From CAZEZY01 sp964516635 (GTDB lineage: Bacteria; Pseudomonadota; Gammaproteobacteria; Burkholderiales; Burkholderiaceae_C), in the NCBI GenBank assembly GCA_964516635.1, contig CAZEZY010000056.1, forward strand, positions 1-15,106: a stretch of 15,106 nt of DNA, written 5' to 3'. The position numbers were made by a program, and so were the translations under genes. The notes under the pieces were generated by a model, which did no database searches, was not told where the DNA came from, and saw only the letters and a program-made list of their open reading frames with translations. Below are positions 5,932-13,440 of the stretch, piece by piece; within the stretch, counting starts at the first letter, position 1, and every line of letters begins with the position of its first letter.

Positions 5932-8900
5932 GCGGCCTCCTCCCGGTTGCGGGCCCAGCGCTGGCGACGGCGCATGAAGCTCTGGAACAGGAGAGGCACC
6001 ACAAACAGCGTCAGCACGGTCGACACCGCCAGGCCCCAGACGATGCTGGCCGCCACCGGTCCCCACAGCAGACTCTGCCCGCCCAGTCCGAACGCGAGTG
6101 ATGACAGACCGCCGATGGTGGTGGAGCTGGTGATGAGCACGGGTATCACCCGGCGGCGCGCCGCGTAGATGGTGGCATGCATCACGCTCATGCCCTGCTT
6201 GAGACGTTCGTTGGCGGCGTCAATCAGCACAATTGCCGAGTTCACGGCAATGCCGCTGAGCGCAATCACGCCGTAGAGGGTGTAGAGCGAGAGCGGGTTG
6301 CCCGAAATGGCCAGACCGAATGCCACGCCTGTGAAAGCGAGCGGCACCGACACCAGAATCATCAGCGGCTGGAAATAGCTGCGGAATTGGGCCGCCAGGA
6401 TCAGGTAAATGAGCCCTACGCCCAGCAGGAACAGGATGCTCATCGCGTTGAGGCTCTCTTCGATGTCCTCCAGTTCGCCCGAAAAGTCGAGGTCGATGCC
6501 CGGATGCTGGGTGCGAATGGTTTCCCAGCCGGCCTTGATGAGGTCGTTGGCGGCCTTGGTGTCGGTGATGTCCTTGTCGAGGTTGGCTTCAACCGTGATG
6601 GTGCGACGCAGGTTGTAGTGGCGGATGAAACCACGCCCGGGCAGCACCTCCACGTCCACGAGCTGTCCCAGGCGGGTGACCTGGCCATTCGGCAGGGCAA
6701 CCGGTTCGTTCAGCAGGGCATCCGGGTCTTGCCGCAGGCCGATGGCCGAGGCGCTGCGCACCCGCAGTTCGATCTTGTCACCCTGGTCCCGGGTGAAGGC
6801 CACGGTCTCGCCGTCAACCGCCAGCCTCACCAGACGGGCCGCCTGCTGGGCATTCAGGCCCATGTCGCGCATGGCTTCGCGGTTGAGGGTCAGCTGGAGT
6901 TGCGGCCGCCCGGGCAGGTTGTCGTCCTGCACGTCCTGGGTTCCTGGAATGCCTTCGACAATCGCCTTGATGGCGTTGGCGGCGTCCTGGATGCGGTCGA
7001 AATCATCGCCCCGGACCTTGATGGCAATGGCCTTGCCAGCGGGTGGCCCCCCCGAGAGCATGGTGAAGCTCTTCAGTCCAGGGGTGGTCATGGCCTCGAT
7101 ATCGGCGCGCAACGCCTCCACCACCTCCTGCACCTCCCGGGCGTCGTCCGTGCGCGGGTTCAGCGACACGAACACCTGCCCGTACTGATCGCCGTAGACA
7201 GGCTCGGTGTCGGTGAACTTGAGGCCGGCAGACGAGGTGACGGCTCGGGCCTCGTGCCCTTCCTCGGCCGGGCCCACGCCCAGAAGCCGTTCGCGGACCG
7301 CACGCTCCACCGTCTGTGTGGCCTCCAGCGTCTCTTCCAGCGTGGCGCTGGCCGGCATGTCGACGTTGACATAGAAGGCCCGCACCGGATCGAATGCAAA
7401 AAACTGAACCCGAACGATACCGGTGACCACCAGCGACATGGCCAGCGCGATGATGCCTAGACCCACCAGTCCGAATCGGACCGGCCGGCGCAGCACATAC
7501 GCCAGCGCCTGGGCATACCGCAGGCGGATGCCGTGGTTGAAGCCGTTTCGCCAGCGCTGGACGCGCGAGGGTCTGTCGAACCGCACGCCAATGACGCTGA
7601 CGTGGACCGGCATCATCCAGAAGGCCTCGATGATGGAGATGAGCAGCGCCACCGTGACCACGAATGGAATCACGAACATGAACTTGCCCACGATGCCGGG
7701 CAGCAGCATCAGCGGCAGAAACGCCGCCAGGGTGGTCGCCACCGAGGCAATGACCGGTTTCCAGACCTCGGCAATGCCGTCGAGACTGGCTTGCAGCACC
7801 TGCTGCCCGCGCTCCATGCGGTAGTAGATGGCCTCCACCACCACGACCGCATCGTCCACCAGCATCCCCAGGGCAATCACCACACCCAGCAGCACCGAGA
7901 CATTCACGGTGTAACCCATGGGGGCGAGCAGGGCAAAGGTCCCCATCAGGGAAAACGGAATGCCCAGCGCCACCAGCACCCCGATGCGCCATCCCAGGAA
8001 CAGCCAGCACACGGCCAGTACCAGCAGGATGCCGTAGAAGGCATTGGTCTGCATGACATCGATGGCTTCACGGGTGGGTACCGTCTGGTCGTCGGTGAGG
8101 GCGAGCGTGAGGCCCTGCTGGGCCAGGATGGGGTTCTGCTGTTCGATGTAGATGCGAATCCGCTCCATCATCTCGAGCGTGTTCACTCGGGCTTTCTTGG
8201 TGATGGCCATGGCGATGGCAGGCCGGCCGTCCGAGGAGGCGTACTGTGAGGCCGGCGCACGCGCCTGCTCGATACGCGCCACATCGCCCAAGCGGGCACC
8301 CGAGCCTGGGCGGCTGTCCGATACCACCGGCAAGGTGGCCAGGCTGGCTGGATCGACCTGCACGCCCCGCAAGCTCACCGACCAGGCCCCGTCCTGGGTT
8401 TTGAGGGTGCCGGCCGAGGTGTCGCGCCACCAGGCACGCAGGGCATCGGCCACATCGGCTGCCGTCAGGTTCCGCGCGGCCAGTGCGGCCGCATCCGGGC
8501 TGACAAGGATCTCGGGATCACGAAGGCCTGAGGCGAACACCTGGTCCACGCCAGACATCCGCTCCAGATCGGATTTGATGCGACGGGCATTCACCCGCAA
8601 GGTTTCGTCGTCGGCCTGACCCATCAGGCGGACGTTGGCCGTCGGGAAGCCGTTGGAGGTGGTGATTTCCAGAATGCGGGGCTCGCGCGCTTCGGCGGGC
8701 AGTTCGCTGGCGGCCTTGTTCTGGATTTCCCGCCGCAGGTCGTTCATGCGCTTGTCGAACGTGCGCTCGTTGATTTCGCGGAAACGCACCAGCATGCTGG
8801 AGACGTTCTCACGCGAATTCGAAATGACGAAGCGCACGTCGGCCACGCCCTGGATGGCATCTTCCAGCGGGTTGGTGACCAGCCGCTCGACGTCCTCAGC

Positions 8901-9065
8901 GCTGGCGCCGGGCAGCACGGTGGTGATATTGACCCAGTTGAAGTTGATCTCCGGGTCTTGCTCCCGGGGCATCTGCAGGTAACTGACCAGGCCGAGCAGC
9001 ATCACCACCACAAAGGCGATGTTGGCCAGCGGGTGGTTGGTCAGCAGGGTGCGCAGGAATCGCAT
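5928..9065 (-). CDS. RND efflux permease (AcrB/AcrF-like inner-membrane pump)
   Basis: The 1045-residue protein has the RND layout. TM1 follows MRFLRTLLTNHPLANIAFVV and leads to the porter region (PREQDPEINF, LPGASAEDVERLVTNPLEDA). A TM2-6 bundle begins near residue 340, a second porter region follows, and TM8-12 end near 1030. The proton-relay pair D404-D405 is present in TM4 (GMLVDDAVVVVEAI). The Lys of AcrB TM10 is replaced by Asn in SGIAVNSAIVLID (about residue 942), as in many related pumps. I prefer ATG 9065 with GGAG 7 bases upstream; a TTG at 9089 would add 8 residues and overlap the adaptor gene. The periplasmic adaptor lies directly upstream and hpnD directly downstream, in one operon. 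It is an AcrB-type tripartite pump component and not the shorter hopanoid transporter HpnN. The substrate is unknown; a lipid or envelope-active compound is only inferred from context. Confidence 0.92.
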   Translation of the reverse strand: MRFLRTLLTNHPLANIAFVVVMLLGLVSYLQMPREQDPEINFNWVNITTVLPGASAEDVERLVTNPLEDAIQGVADVRFVISNSRENVSSMLVRFREINERTFDKRMNDLRREIQNKAASELPAEAREPRILEITTSNGFPTANVRLMGQADDETLRVNARRIKSDLERMSGVDQVFASGLRDPEILVSPDAAALAARNLTAADVADALRAWWRDTSAGTLKTQDGAWSVSLRGVQVDPASLATLPVVSDSRPGSGARLGDVARIEQARAPASQYASSDGRPAIAMAITKKARVNTLEMMERIRIYIEQQNPILAQQGLTLALTDDQTVPTREAIDVMQTNAFYGILLVLAVCWLFLGWRIGVLVALGIPFSLMGTFALLAPMGYTVNVSVLLGVVIALGMLVDDAVVVVEAIYYRMERGQQVLQASLDGIAEVWKPVIASVATTLAAFLPLMLLPGIVGKFMFVIPFVVTVALLISIIEAFWMMPVHVSVIGVRFDRPSRVQRWRNGFNHGIRLRYAQALAYVLRRPVRFGLVGLGIIALAMSLVVTGIVRVQFFAFDPVRAFYVNVDMPASATLEETLEATQTVERAVRERLLGVGPAEEGHEARAVTSSAGLKFTDTEPVYGDQYGQVFVSLNPRTDDAREVQEVVEALRADIEAMTTPGLKSFTMLSGGPPAGKAIAIKVRGDDFDRIQDAANAIKAIVEGIPGTQDVQDDNLPGRPQLQLTLNREAMRDMGLNAQQAARLVRLAVDGETVAFTRDQGDKIELRVRSASAIGLRQDPDALLNEPVALPNGQVTRLGQLVDVEVLPGRGFIRHYNLRRTITVEANLDKDITDTKAANDLIKAGWETIRTQHPGIDLDFSGELEDIEESLNAMSILFLLGVGLIYLILAAQFRSYFQPLMILVSVPLAFTGVAFGLAISGNPLSLYTLYGVIALSGIAVNSAIVLIDAANERLKQGMSVMHATIYAARRRVIPVLITSSTTIGGLSSLAFGLGGQSLLWGPVAASIVWGLAVSTVLTLFVVPLLFQSFMRRRQRWARNREEAA

Positions 9066-9081
9066 GCTGGGGCTCCGCGCG

Positions 9082-10137
9082 TCAGTCAATGCGCTGGCCG
9101 TCGTTCAGAGCCGCCTGGCCCCTCACCACGATCTGGGTGTCGGCGGGCAGACGGATCGCAATGGCCCGGCCCTCCTGGGTGTCGGGCAATGGCACGAAAC
9201 GCGCCACGCCCCCGTCGCGCACCATCACACCCAGCGCACTCCCGCGCTTGACCACCAGGCTGGCGGGCACATGGGGTGTCGGATCCTGCCAGAGCAGCAG
9301 GCCGGAGGTGCCTGGTGGGGGCATCGAAGCACCCTCGAAGCCCAGCCGGACGGTCTGGGTTCGACTCCCAGCCTGCACCGCAGCCGTCACGCGCAACAGC
9401 TTCACCGGAAGGTCATTGCCGCTGCCCTGGGGTTGAAAGCGGCGCATGGTCGAGCGTTGCAGGCCATCGAGTTCGGTGGGTGGTACGCTGGCCTGCAGTT
9501 CGGTGGCAGCGGTTTCGGCCAGCGTCAGCAGGGGGGTGCCAGGGCTCACGGTTTCACCCAACTGGACCATGCGCTGCACCACGGTGCCGTTGAACGGTGC
9601 CCGCAAGGTGGTTCGGGTCAGCTGGCGCCGGGCGGCATCCACCTGAGACTGGGCGCTGGACACGTCGGCCTGTTGCAGGGCCACTTCGGTTTCTCGTTGC
9701 GCCAGGGCTTCCTGCGAGAAAAAACCCTGGGCCACCAGCTCACGCGCCCGCTGGCGCTGAACCTCGCCCAGCTTGAGTCGGGCCTGCGCTGCGGTCAGCC
9801 CCGCTTCGGCACGCTGCAGGTTGAGTTGGTGGTCGGTCGGGTCCAGTTGCACCAGAATGTCGCCTCGCCTGACCTGTGTGCCCACATCGGCCGTCCAGCG
9901 CAGGACGGTACCCGACACCTCGGCACTCAGCCGGGATTCGTTTCGAGCCAGCACCTGAGCCGGCGCCGTCCGCTGGGGAAACTGCCAGACGCTGTCGAGC
10001 CGGGCGGTCTGGATTTCCAGTGCTTGGGCTTGTGCGGTGGATGTCAGCCCATGCAACAGCACCAGCAGCAAGGCGCCAGCCATACCCCTCAGGGTTACGG
10101 GGCGCCAACGATGGGCCGGGGGGATCGTGTGCATCAT
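9082..10137 (-). CDS. RND periplasmic adaptor (membrane fusion protein)
   Basis: The 351-residue protein has an N-terminal signal sequence (Arg-rich start, then AGALLLVLLHGL, cleavage likely near TAQAQA, about residue 37-39) and no lipobox cysteine. Residues about 70-100 form the first lipoyl half (EVSGTVLRWTADVGTQVRRG). A long Ala/Gln/Glu-rich coiled hairpin follows (about 103-165), then the second lipoyl half (LRAPFNGTVVQRMVQLGETV), then beta-barrel and membrane-proximal domains. This is the classical HlyD/AcrA-type order. Its job is to connect the RND permease, whose gene starts 16 bases downstream, with an outer-membrane channel. No channel gene is in the window, so a TolC-like partner from elsewhere is probable. 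The gene starts at ATG 10137, 12 bases after the hpnC stop, with no clear Shine-Dalgarno sequence. Translation by reinitiation after hpnC is likely. A second ATG follows immediately at 10134. Confidence 0.9.
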   Translation of the reverse strand: MMHTIPPAHRWRPVTLRGMAGALLLVLLHGLTSTAQAQALEIQTARLDSVWQFPQRTAPAQVLARNESRLSAEVSGTVLRWTADVGTQVRRGDILVQLDPTDHQLNLQRAEAGLTAAQARLKLGEVQRQRARELVAQGFFSQEALAQRETEVALQQADVSSAQSQVDAARRQLTRTTLRAPFNGTVVQRMVQLGETVSPGTPLLTLAETAATELQASVPPTELDGLQRSTMRRFQPQGSGNDLPVKLLRVTAAVQAGSRTQTVRLGFEGASMPPPGTSGLLLWQDPTPHVPASLVVKRGSALGVMVRDGGVARFVPLPDTQEGRAIAIRLPADTQIVVRGQAALNDGQRID

Positions 10138-10149
10138 GATGGGAATCGG

Positions 10150-11031
10150 TCAGGTGAGTGCAGGGGTCTGAGCGGCTCGGGGTCTATGGAAAGCGCGCCA
10201 GATCAGCAGGGGGACATCGGATCGGGTCAGGCGTGGGCGCTGAATCCACGTTTCACCATTCAAAGCTTCGATTTTGTCAAGAATTCGCAAACCGCCGTGA
10301 ACCACCAGCCGCAATTCCCAGCCGACCCGACCGGGCAAGCGCCAGGCAAGGGGTGCGCCTTGGTTCATCAGCTGGCGGGCGTGCCGGCACAGGGCCAGCA
10401 CCATCCGGCCCGCGTCAGCGTGACGAAGCCCTGGCAACAGGGTGTCAGGCTCGATCCGGTGGAATTTGAGGTGGTCGGCTGGCAGGTAATGGCGATTCCG
10501 ATGCAGGTCCACGCCAAGGTCCTGCCAGAAGTTGATCAGTTGCAGGGCCGAACAGATGGCGTCGCTTTGCTGCAGCGAGTGGGCGTCGGTCACCTGGTAG
10601 AGGTGCAGCAGCAGACGGCCCACCGGGTTGGCGGAGCGGCTGCAGTAGTCCAGCAGTTCGTCCAGGTCGGCATAGCGGTGCCCGGCGGCGGTGTGGCGCA
10701 CATCCTGCTCGAAGGCATCAAGCAGGGCGTACAGCAGGGCAGGGGGCAGGCGATGGCGTCGAATCTGGGCCGAGAGGGCTGGAAACACCTGGGGCCAGCG
10801 GTAGGGCCCGCTGGGCGTTGCCCGTTGGGCGGCGGCCTCACAGGCCTGCTGGAGTTCCTGCCGGTAAGCCTTCAGATCGGCCAGCCGCTGTTCGGCCGCT
10901 GCGCAGCCTTCATCGGCCAGGTCGTCGGCCGTCCGGGCAAACCGGTAAATGGCCTGGACAGCAGGCCGCAGTGCCGCAGGGCACAGCCAGGTGGCGACAG
11001 GAAAGTTCTCGTAATGATCAACGCCTTGCAT
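10150..11031 (-). CDS. hpnC: Hydroxysqualene synthase HpnC
   Basis: The 293-residue protein is the second squalene/phytoene synthase-fold enzyme in the window. It has the HpnC-type N-terminus (HYENFPVATWLCP), the first aspartate motif TADDLADEG (D36, D37, D40) and the second motif NFWQDLGVDLHRNRHYLP (D171, D175). The second motif lacks the ED pair seen in HpnD, as expected for HpnC. HpnC converts presqualene diphosphate to hydroxysqualene, which HpnE then reduces. The Met at 11031 is the natural N-terminus (MQGVDHYENFP), although no Shine-Dalgarno sequence is visible upstream. It is the first gene of the minus-strand operon and is divergent from the tRNA-Leu gene. The two efflux genes separate it from hpnD and hpnE, so the pathway is split around a transporter. 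Confidence 0.92.
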   Translation of the reverse strand: MQGVDHYENFPVATWLCPAALRPAVQAIYRFARTADDLADEGCAAAEQRLADLKAYRQELQQACEAAAQRATPSGPYRWPQVFPALSAQIRRHRLPPALLYALLDAFEQDVRHTAAGHRYADLDELLDYCSRSANPVGRLLLHLYQVTDAHSLQQSDAICSALQLINFWQDLGVDLHRNRHYLPADHLKFHRIEPDTLLPGLRHADAGRMVLALCRHARQLMNQGAPLAWRLPGRVGWELRLVVHGGLRILDKIEALNGETWIQRPRLTRSDVPLLIWRAFHRPRAAQTPALT

Positions 11032-11128
11032 GGGGTGTGCCAGTGGATATCCGATTATGACGGTGGCAGCGCTTACAATAATGGGCTTGTCTCGCCTGCC
11101 TCAACGTGGGCGCAAGCATGAACGGACA
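11032..11128. promoter_or_regulatory. Divergent promoter region between hpnC and tRNA-Leu
   Basis: This 97-base gap must hold both the promoter of the hpnC operon (minus) and that of the tRNA-tig unit (plus). On the plus strand TACAAT (11074-11079) or AATAAT (11077-11082) is a plausible -10 box, with TTATGA (11055-11060) as a weak -35 box 16 bases before the latter. On the minus strand CATAAT (11059 to 11054) is the best -10 candidate. The boxes overlap, so the two promoters could interfere. Confidence 0.4.
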
Positions 11129-11215
11129 GCGCGGGTGGCGAAATTGGTAGACGCACCAGGTTTAGGTCCTGACGCCAGCAATGGTGTGGGGGTTCGAGTC
11201 CCCCCTCGCGCACCA
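11129..11215 (+). tRNA. tRNA-Leu (anticodon TAG)
   Basis: The 87 bases fold as a class II tRNA. The acceptor stem GCGCGGG (11129-11135) pairs with CTCGCGC (11205-11211) with one G-U pair. The D-arm is GCG/CGC, the anticodon stem is at 11156-11160/11168-11172, and the anticodon TAG is at 11163-11165. The long variable arm (11173-11187) has a GCCA/TGGT stem, and the T-arm is GGGGG/CCCCC with loop TTCGAGT. The 3' CCA (11213-11215) is encoded. The outermost anticodon-stem pair is a C-A mismatch. The tRNA reads CUA and, by wobble, other CUN codons. It lies 71 bases upstream of tig and may be cotranscribed with it. Confidence 0.97.
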
Positions 11216-11244
11216 CCACCGATACCGAATTCCGATTTTCCAGT

Positions 11245-11277
11245 GGCAGCCTCGTGCTGCCCTGTGTTTCCATACAG
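11245..11277 (+). other. Two small hairpins in the tig leader
   Basis: GGCAGC (11245-11250) pairs with GCTGCC (11256-11261) over a 5-base loop. CTGTG (11262-11266) pairs with TACAG (11273-11277), with a G-T pair, directly before the tig ribosome binding site GGAG (11277-11280). The first lacks a T-run and so is not a clear terminator. It could mark the 3' processing region of the tRNA or moderate tig translation. Confidence 0.35.
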
Positions 11278-11286
11278 GAGAAAACC

Positions 11287-12600
11287 ATGGCAGTGAACGT
11301 TGAAACCCTGGACAAGCTGGAGCGCAAGATCACGCTCGAGCTGCCCCTGGAAGTGATTCAAAAGGAAGTGGAATCCCGCCTCAAGCGCATGCAGCGCCAG
11401 GTGAAGATGGACGGTTTCCGCCCCGGCAAGGTCCCGCTGAGCGTGGTGGCCAAGCAGTACGGCTATTCGGTTCATTATGAAGTCATGAACGACAAGGTGG
11501 GCGAGGCCTTCAACGCCGCGGCCCTGGAAGCCCAGCTGCGCATTGCCGGTCAGCCGCGCATCAACGAAAAGGAAGGCGCCCCCGAAGGCACCGTGGCCTT
11601 CGAGGCCGTCTTCGAGGTGTTCCCTCAAGTCCAGATTGGCGACCTGAGCGAAGCCGAAGTCGAAAAGGTGTCGGCCGACGTGAACGACGCCGCCATCGAC
11701 CGAACCCTCGACATCCTGCGCAAGCAGCGCCGCACCTTCGGCCAGCGTGGCGCCGATGAGGCCGCCCAGGATGGCGACCGCGTCACCATCGATTTCGAAG
11801 GCAAGATCGACGGCGAACCCTTCGAGGGCGGCAAGGCCACCGGTTTCCAGTTCCTGGTCGGTGAAGGCCAGATGCTGAAGGAGTTTGAAGAGGCCGTGCG
11901 TGGCATGAAGGTGGGCGAGTCCAAGACCTTCCCGTTGAATTTCCCCGAGGACTACCATGGCAAGGAAGTGGCAGGCAAGCAGGCCGACTTCCTGGTCACG
12001 CTCAGCAAGCTCGAGGCGGCGAGCCTGCCCGAAGTCGATGAGGCTTTCGTGAAGTCCCTCGGCATTGCCGACGGCACCGTCGAAGCCCTGCGCGCCGACA
12101 TCAAGAAAAACCTGGAGCGCGAAGTGAAGTTTCGCGTGCAGGGCCGCAACAAGGCAGCCGTGATGGACGCCCTGGTCGCCAAGGCCGTGCTCGATCTGCC
12201 CAAGTCCAGTGTCGAAGCCGAAGTGCAGCGCCTCATCGAAGGCGCCCGCGCCGACCTGAAGCAGCGTGGCGTGAAAGATGCCGACAAGGCCCCGATTCCG
12301 GCTGAACTGTTCCAGGCGCAGGCCGAGCGCCGGGTTCGACTGGGCCTGGTCGTGGCCGAACTGGTCAACGCCAATGGTCTGCATGCCAAGCCCGAGCAGA
12401 TCGACGCCCACATCACCGAACTGGCCGCCTCCTACGAGAGCCCGGCGGACGTTGTTCGCTGGTACAAGGGCGACAACCGCCGCCTGGCTGAAATCGAAGC
12501 GATCGTGATCGAAAACAACGTCACCGAGTTCGTGCTGGGCAAGGCCAGGGTGAGCGACAAGTCGGTCAGCTTCGAGGAACTGATGGGCCAGCAGGCCTGA
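11287..12600 (+). CDS. tig: Trigger factor (ribosome-bound chaperone and peptidyl-prolyl isomerase)
   Basis: The 437-residue protein starts at ATG 11287, 6 bases after GGAG. It has the three trigger factor regions. The N-terminal ribosome-docking domain carries the signature GFRPGK (residues 43-48). The FKBP-type isomerase domain covers about 157-241 (GDRVTIDFEGKIDGEPFEGG, FLVGEGQMLKEFEE). The helical C-terminal chaperone arms run to the end. It binds nascent chains at the ribosome exit tunnel and speeds proline isomerisation in the cytoplasm. Length is close to the usual 430 residues. An intrinsic terminator at 12637 separates it from clpP, so tig and clpP can be expressed independently, although some read-through is possible. 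Longer frames starting upstream of 11287 have no homology before MAVNVETL. Confidence 0.97.
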   Translation: MAVNVETLDKLERKITLELPLEVIQKEVESRLKRMQRQVKMDGFRPGKVPLSVVAKQYGYSVHYEVMNDKVGEAFNAAALEAQLRIAGQPRINEKEGAPEGTVAFEAVFEVFPQVQIGDLSEAEVEKVSADVNDAAIDRTLDILRKQRRTFGQRGADEAAQDGDRVTIDFEGKIDGEPFEGGKATGFQFLVGEGQMLKEFEEAVRGMKVGESKTFPLNFPEDYHGKEVAGKQADFLVTLSKLEAASLPEVDEAFVKSLGIADGTVEALRADIKKNLEREVKFRVQGRNKAAVMDALVAKAVLDLPKSSVEAEVQRLIEGARADLKQRGVKDADKAPIPAELFQAQAERRVRLGLVVAELVNANGLHAKPEQIDAHITELAASYESPADVVRWYKGDNRRLAEIEAIVIENNVTEFVLGKARVSDKSVSFEELMGQQA

Positions 12601-12610
12601 TGATTTCCGT

Positions 12611-12629
12611 TGCCGGCTCGAGTCCGGCA
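12611..12629 (+). other. Hairpin after the tig stop
   Basis: TGCCGG (12611-12616) pairs with CCGGCA (12624-12629) with a 7-base CTCGAGT loop. It lies 10 bases after the tig stop, upstream of the main terminator, and has no T-run. It may protect the mRNA 3' end. Confidence 0.45.
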
Positions 12630-12636
12630 GGTCAAC

Positions 12637-12661
12637 AGGGCGGAGTTTTCCGCCCTTTTTT
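12637..12661 (+). terminator. Rho-independent terminator after tig
   Basis: AGGGCGGA (12637-12644) pairs perfectly with TCCGCCCT (12649-12656) around a GTTT loop. A run of six T spans 12656-12661. Its position in the tig-clpP gap and its orientation fit the end of the tRNA-tig transcript. Confidence 0.9.
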
Positions 12662-12757
12662 GTCGCCCCCGCGTCGGTGCGGCAACCGGGGCGGCGAAGT
12701 GGCTTTGCGCTTTGGTTACAGTAGCGTGGTACAGATTCACATTCGGAGCACAAACTG

Positions 12758-13369
12758 ATGAGCGCTTTGGACGCACAAAACCTGGGCATGGTCCCCATGG
12801 TGATCGAACAGTCGGGCCGTGGCGAACGCGCCTACGACATCTATTCCCGCCTCCTCAAGGAGCGGGTGGTGTTTCTGGTGGGCCCGGTGAACGACCAGTC
12901 CGCCAACCTGGTGGTGGCCCAGTTGCTGTTTCTCGAAAGCGAGAACCCCGACAAGGACATCTCGCTCTACATCAACTCCCCAGGCGGTTCGGTGAGTGCC
13001 GGCATGTCGATCTTCGACACCATGAATTTCATCAAGCCCGACGTGTCCACGCTGTGCATGGGCATGGCCGCCAGCATGGGGGCGTTTCTCCTGGCCGCAG
13101 GGGCCAAAGGCAAGCGCTTCACGCTGCCCAATTCGCGCGTGATGATCCACCAGCCGCTCGGCGGCGCCCAGGGTCAGGCCACCGACATCGAGATCCACGC
13201 CCGCGAAATCCTGCGCCTGCGAGCCGACCTCAACCGCATCCTGAGCGAACGCACCGGCCAGCCGCTGGACAAGATCGAGCGAGACACCGAGCGCGACTAT
13301 TTCATGTCGGCCGCCGAAGCCGCCGAGTACGGCCTGGTGGACAAGGTGATCGACAAGCGCGGTGCCTGA
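12758..13369 (+). CDS. clpP: ATP-dependent Clp protease proteolytic subunit
   Basis: The 203-residue serine peptidase has the full catalytic triad: Ser106 in GMAASMGAF, His131 in RVMIHQPLGG and Asp180 in DTERDYFMSAAEA. The spacings of 25 and 49 residues equal those of E. coli ClpP. The N-terminus MSALDAQNLGMVPMVIEQSG suggests a short propeptide. The start at ATG 12758 follows GGAG (12745-12748) with a rather long 9-base spacing. ClpP forms a double heptameric chamber that degrades proteins fed by ClpX or ClpA. clpX starts 71 bases downstream with no terminator between them, so the two are probably one operon. I looked for a sigma-32 box upstream and found none that is convincing. Confidence 0.98.
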   Translation: MSALDAQNLGMVPMVIEQSGRGERAYDIYSRLLKERVVFLVGPVNDQSANLVVAQLLFLESENPDKDISLYINSPGGSVSAGMSIFDTMNFIKPDVSTLCMGMAASMGAFLLAAGAKGKRFTLPNSRVMIHQPLGGAQGQATDIEIHAREILRLRADLNRILSERTGQPLDKIERDTERDYFMSAAEAAEYGLVDKVIDKRGA

Positions 13370-13440
13370 CCGGTTGCCCGTCTGTCTTATCATCGCGATT
13401 CACTTCCCCCCTATCCCGAGACTGCAGCAAGGCCACACAC

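Noticed and set aside
5932..6066. N-terminal extension of hpnD to 6066
   Set aside because: The added 45 residues overlap the conserved end of the RND gene and do not look like HpnD; TTG 5931 has a GGAGG site and gives the family N-terminus.
5928..9065. Calling the RND permease HpnN
   Set aside because: HpnN is shorter and works without an AcrA-type adaptor gene; this protein is full-length AcrB-like with a cognate adaptor.
9019..11121. 700-residue plus-strand open frame opposite the RND adaptor and hpnC
   Set aside because: It lies antisense to two well-recognised genes and has a His/Gln/Gly-rich composition typical of a high-GC shadow frame.
12662..12757. Heat-shock promoter for clpP
   Set aside because: There is no TTGAA-type -35 box at the correct distance from a CCCC-type -10 box; only weak vegetative-like hexamers are present.
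11101..12798. 565-residue minus-strand open frame over tig
   Set aside because: It is the antisense shadow of tig, with compositional bias and no recognisable domain; it also spans the tRNA and the terminator.
12610..13440. Long upstream extension of the clpX frame
   Set aside because: It overlaps clpP in another frame and shows no homology before the zinc-finger start MPDKKGASSEK.
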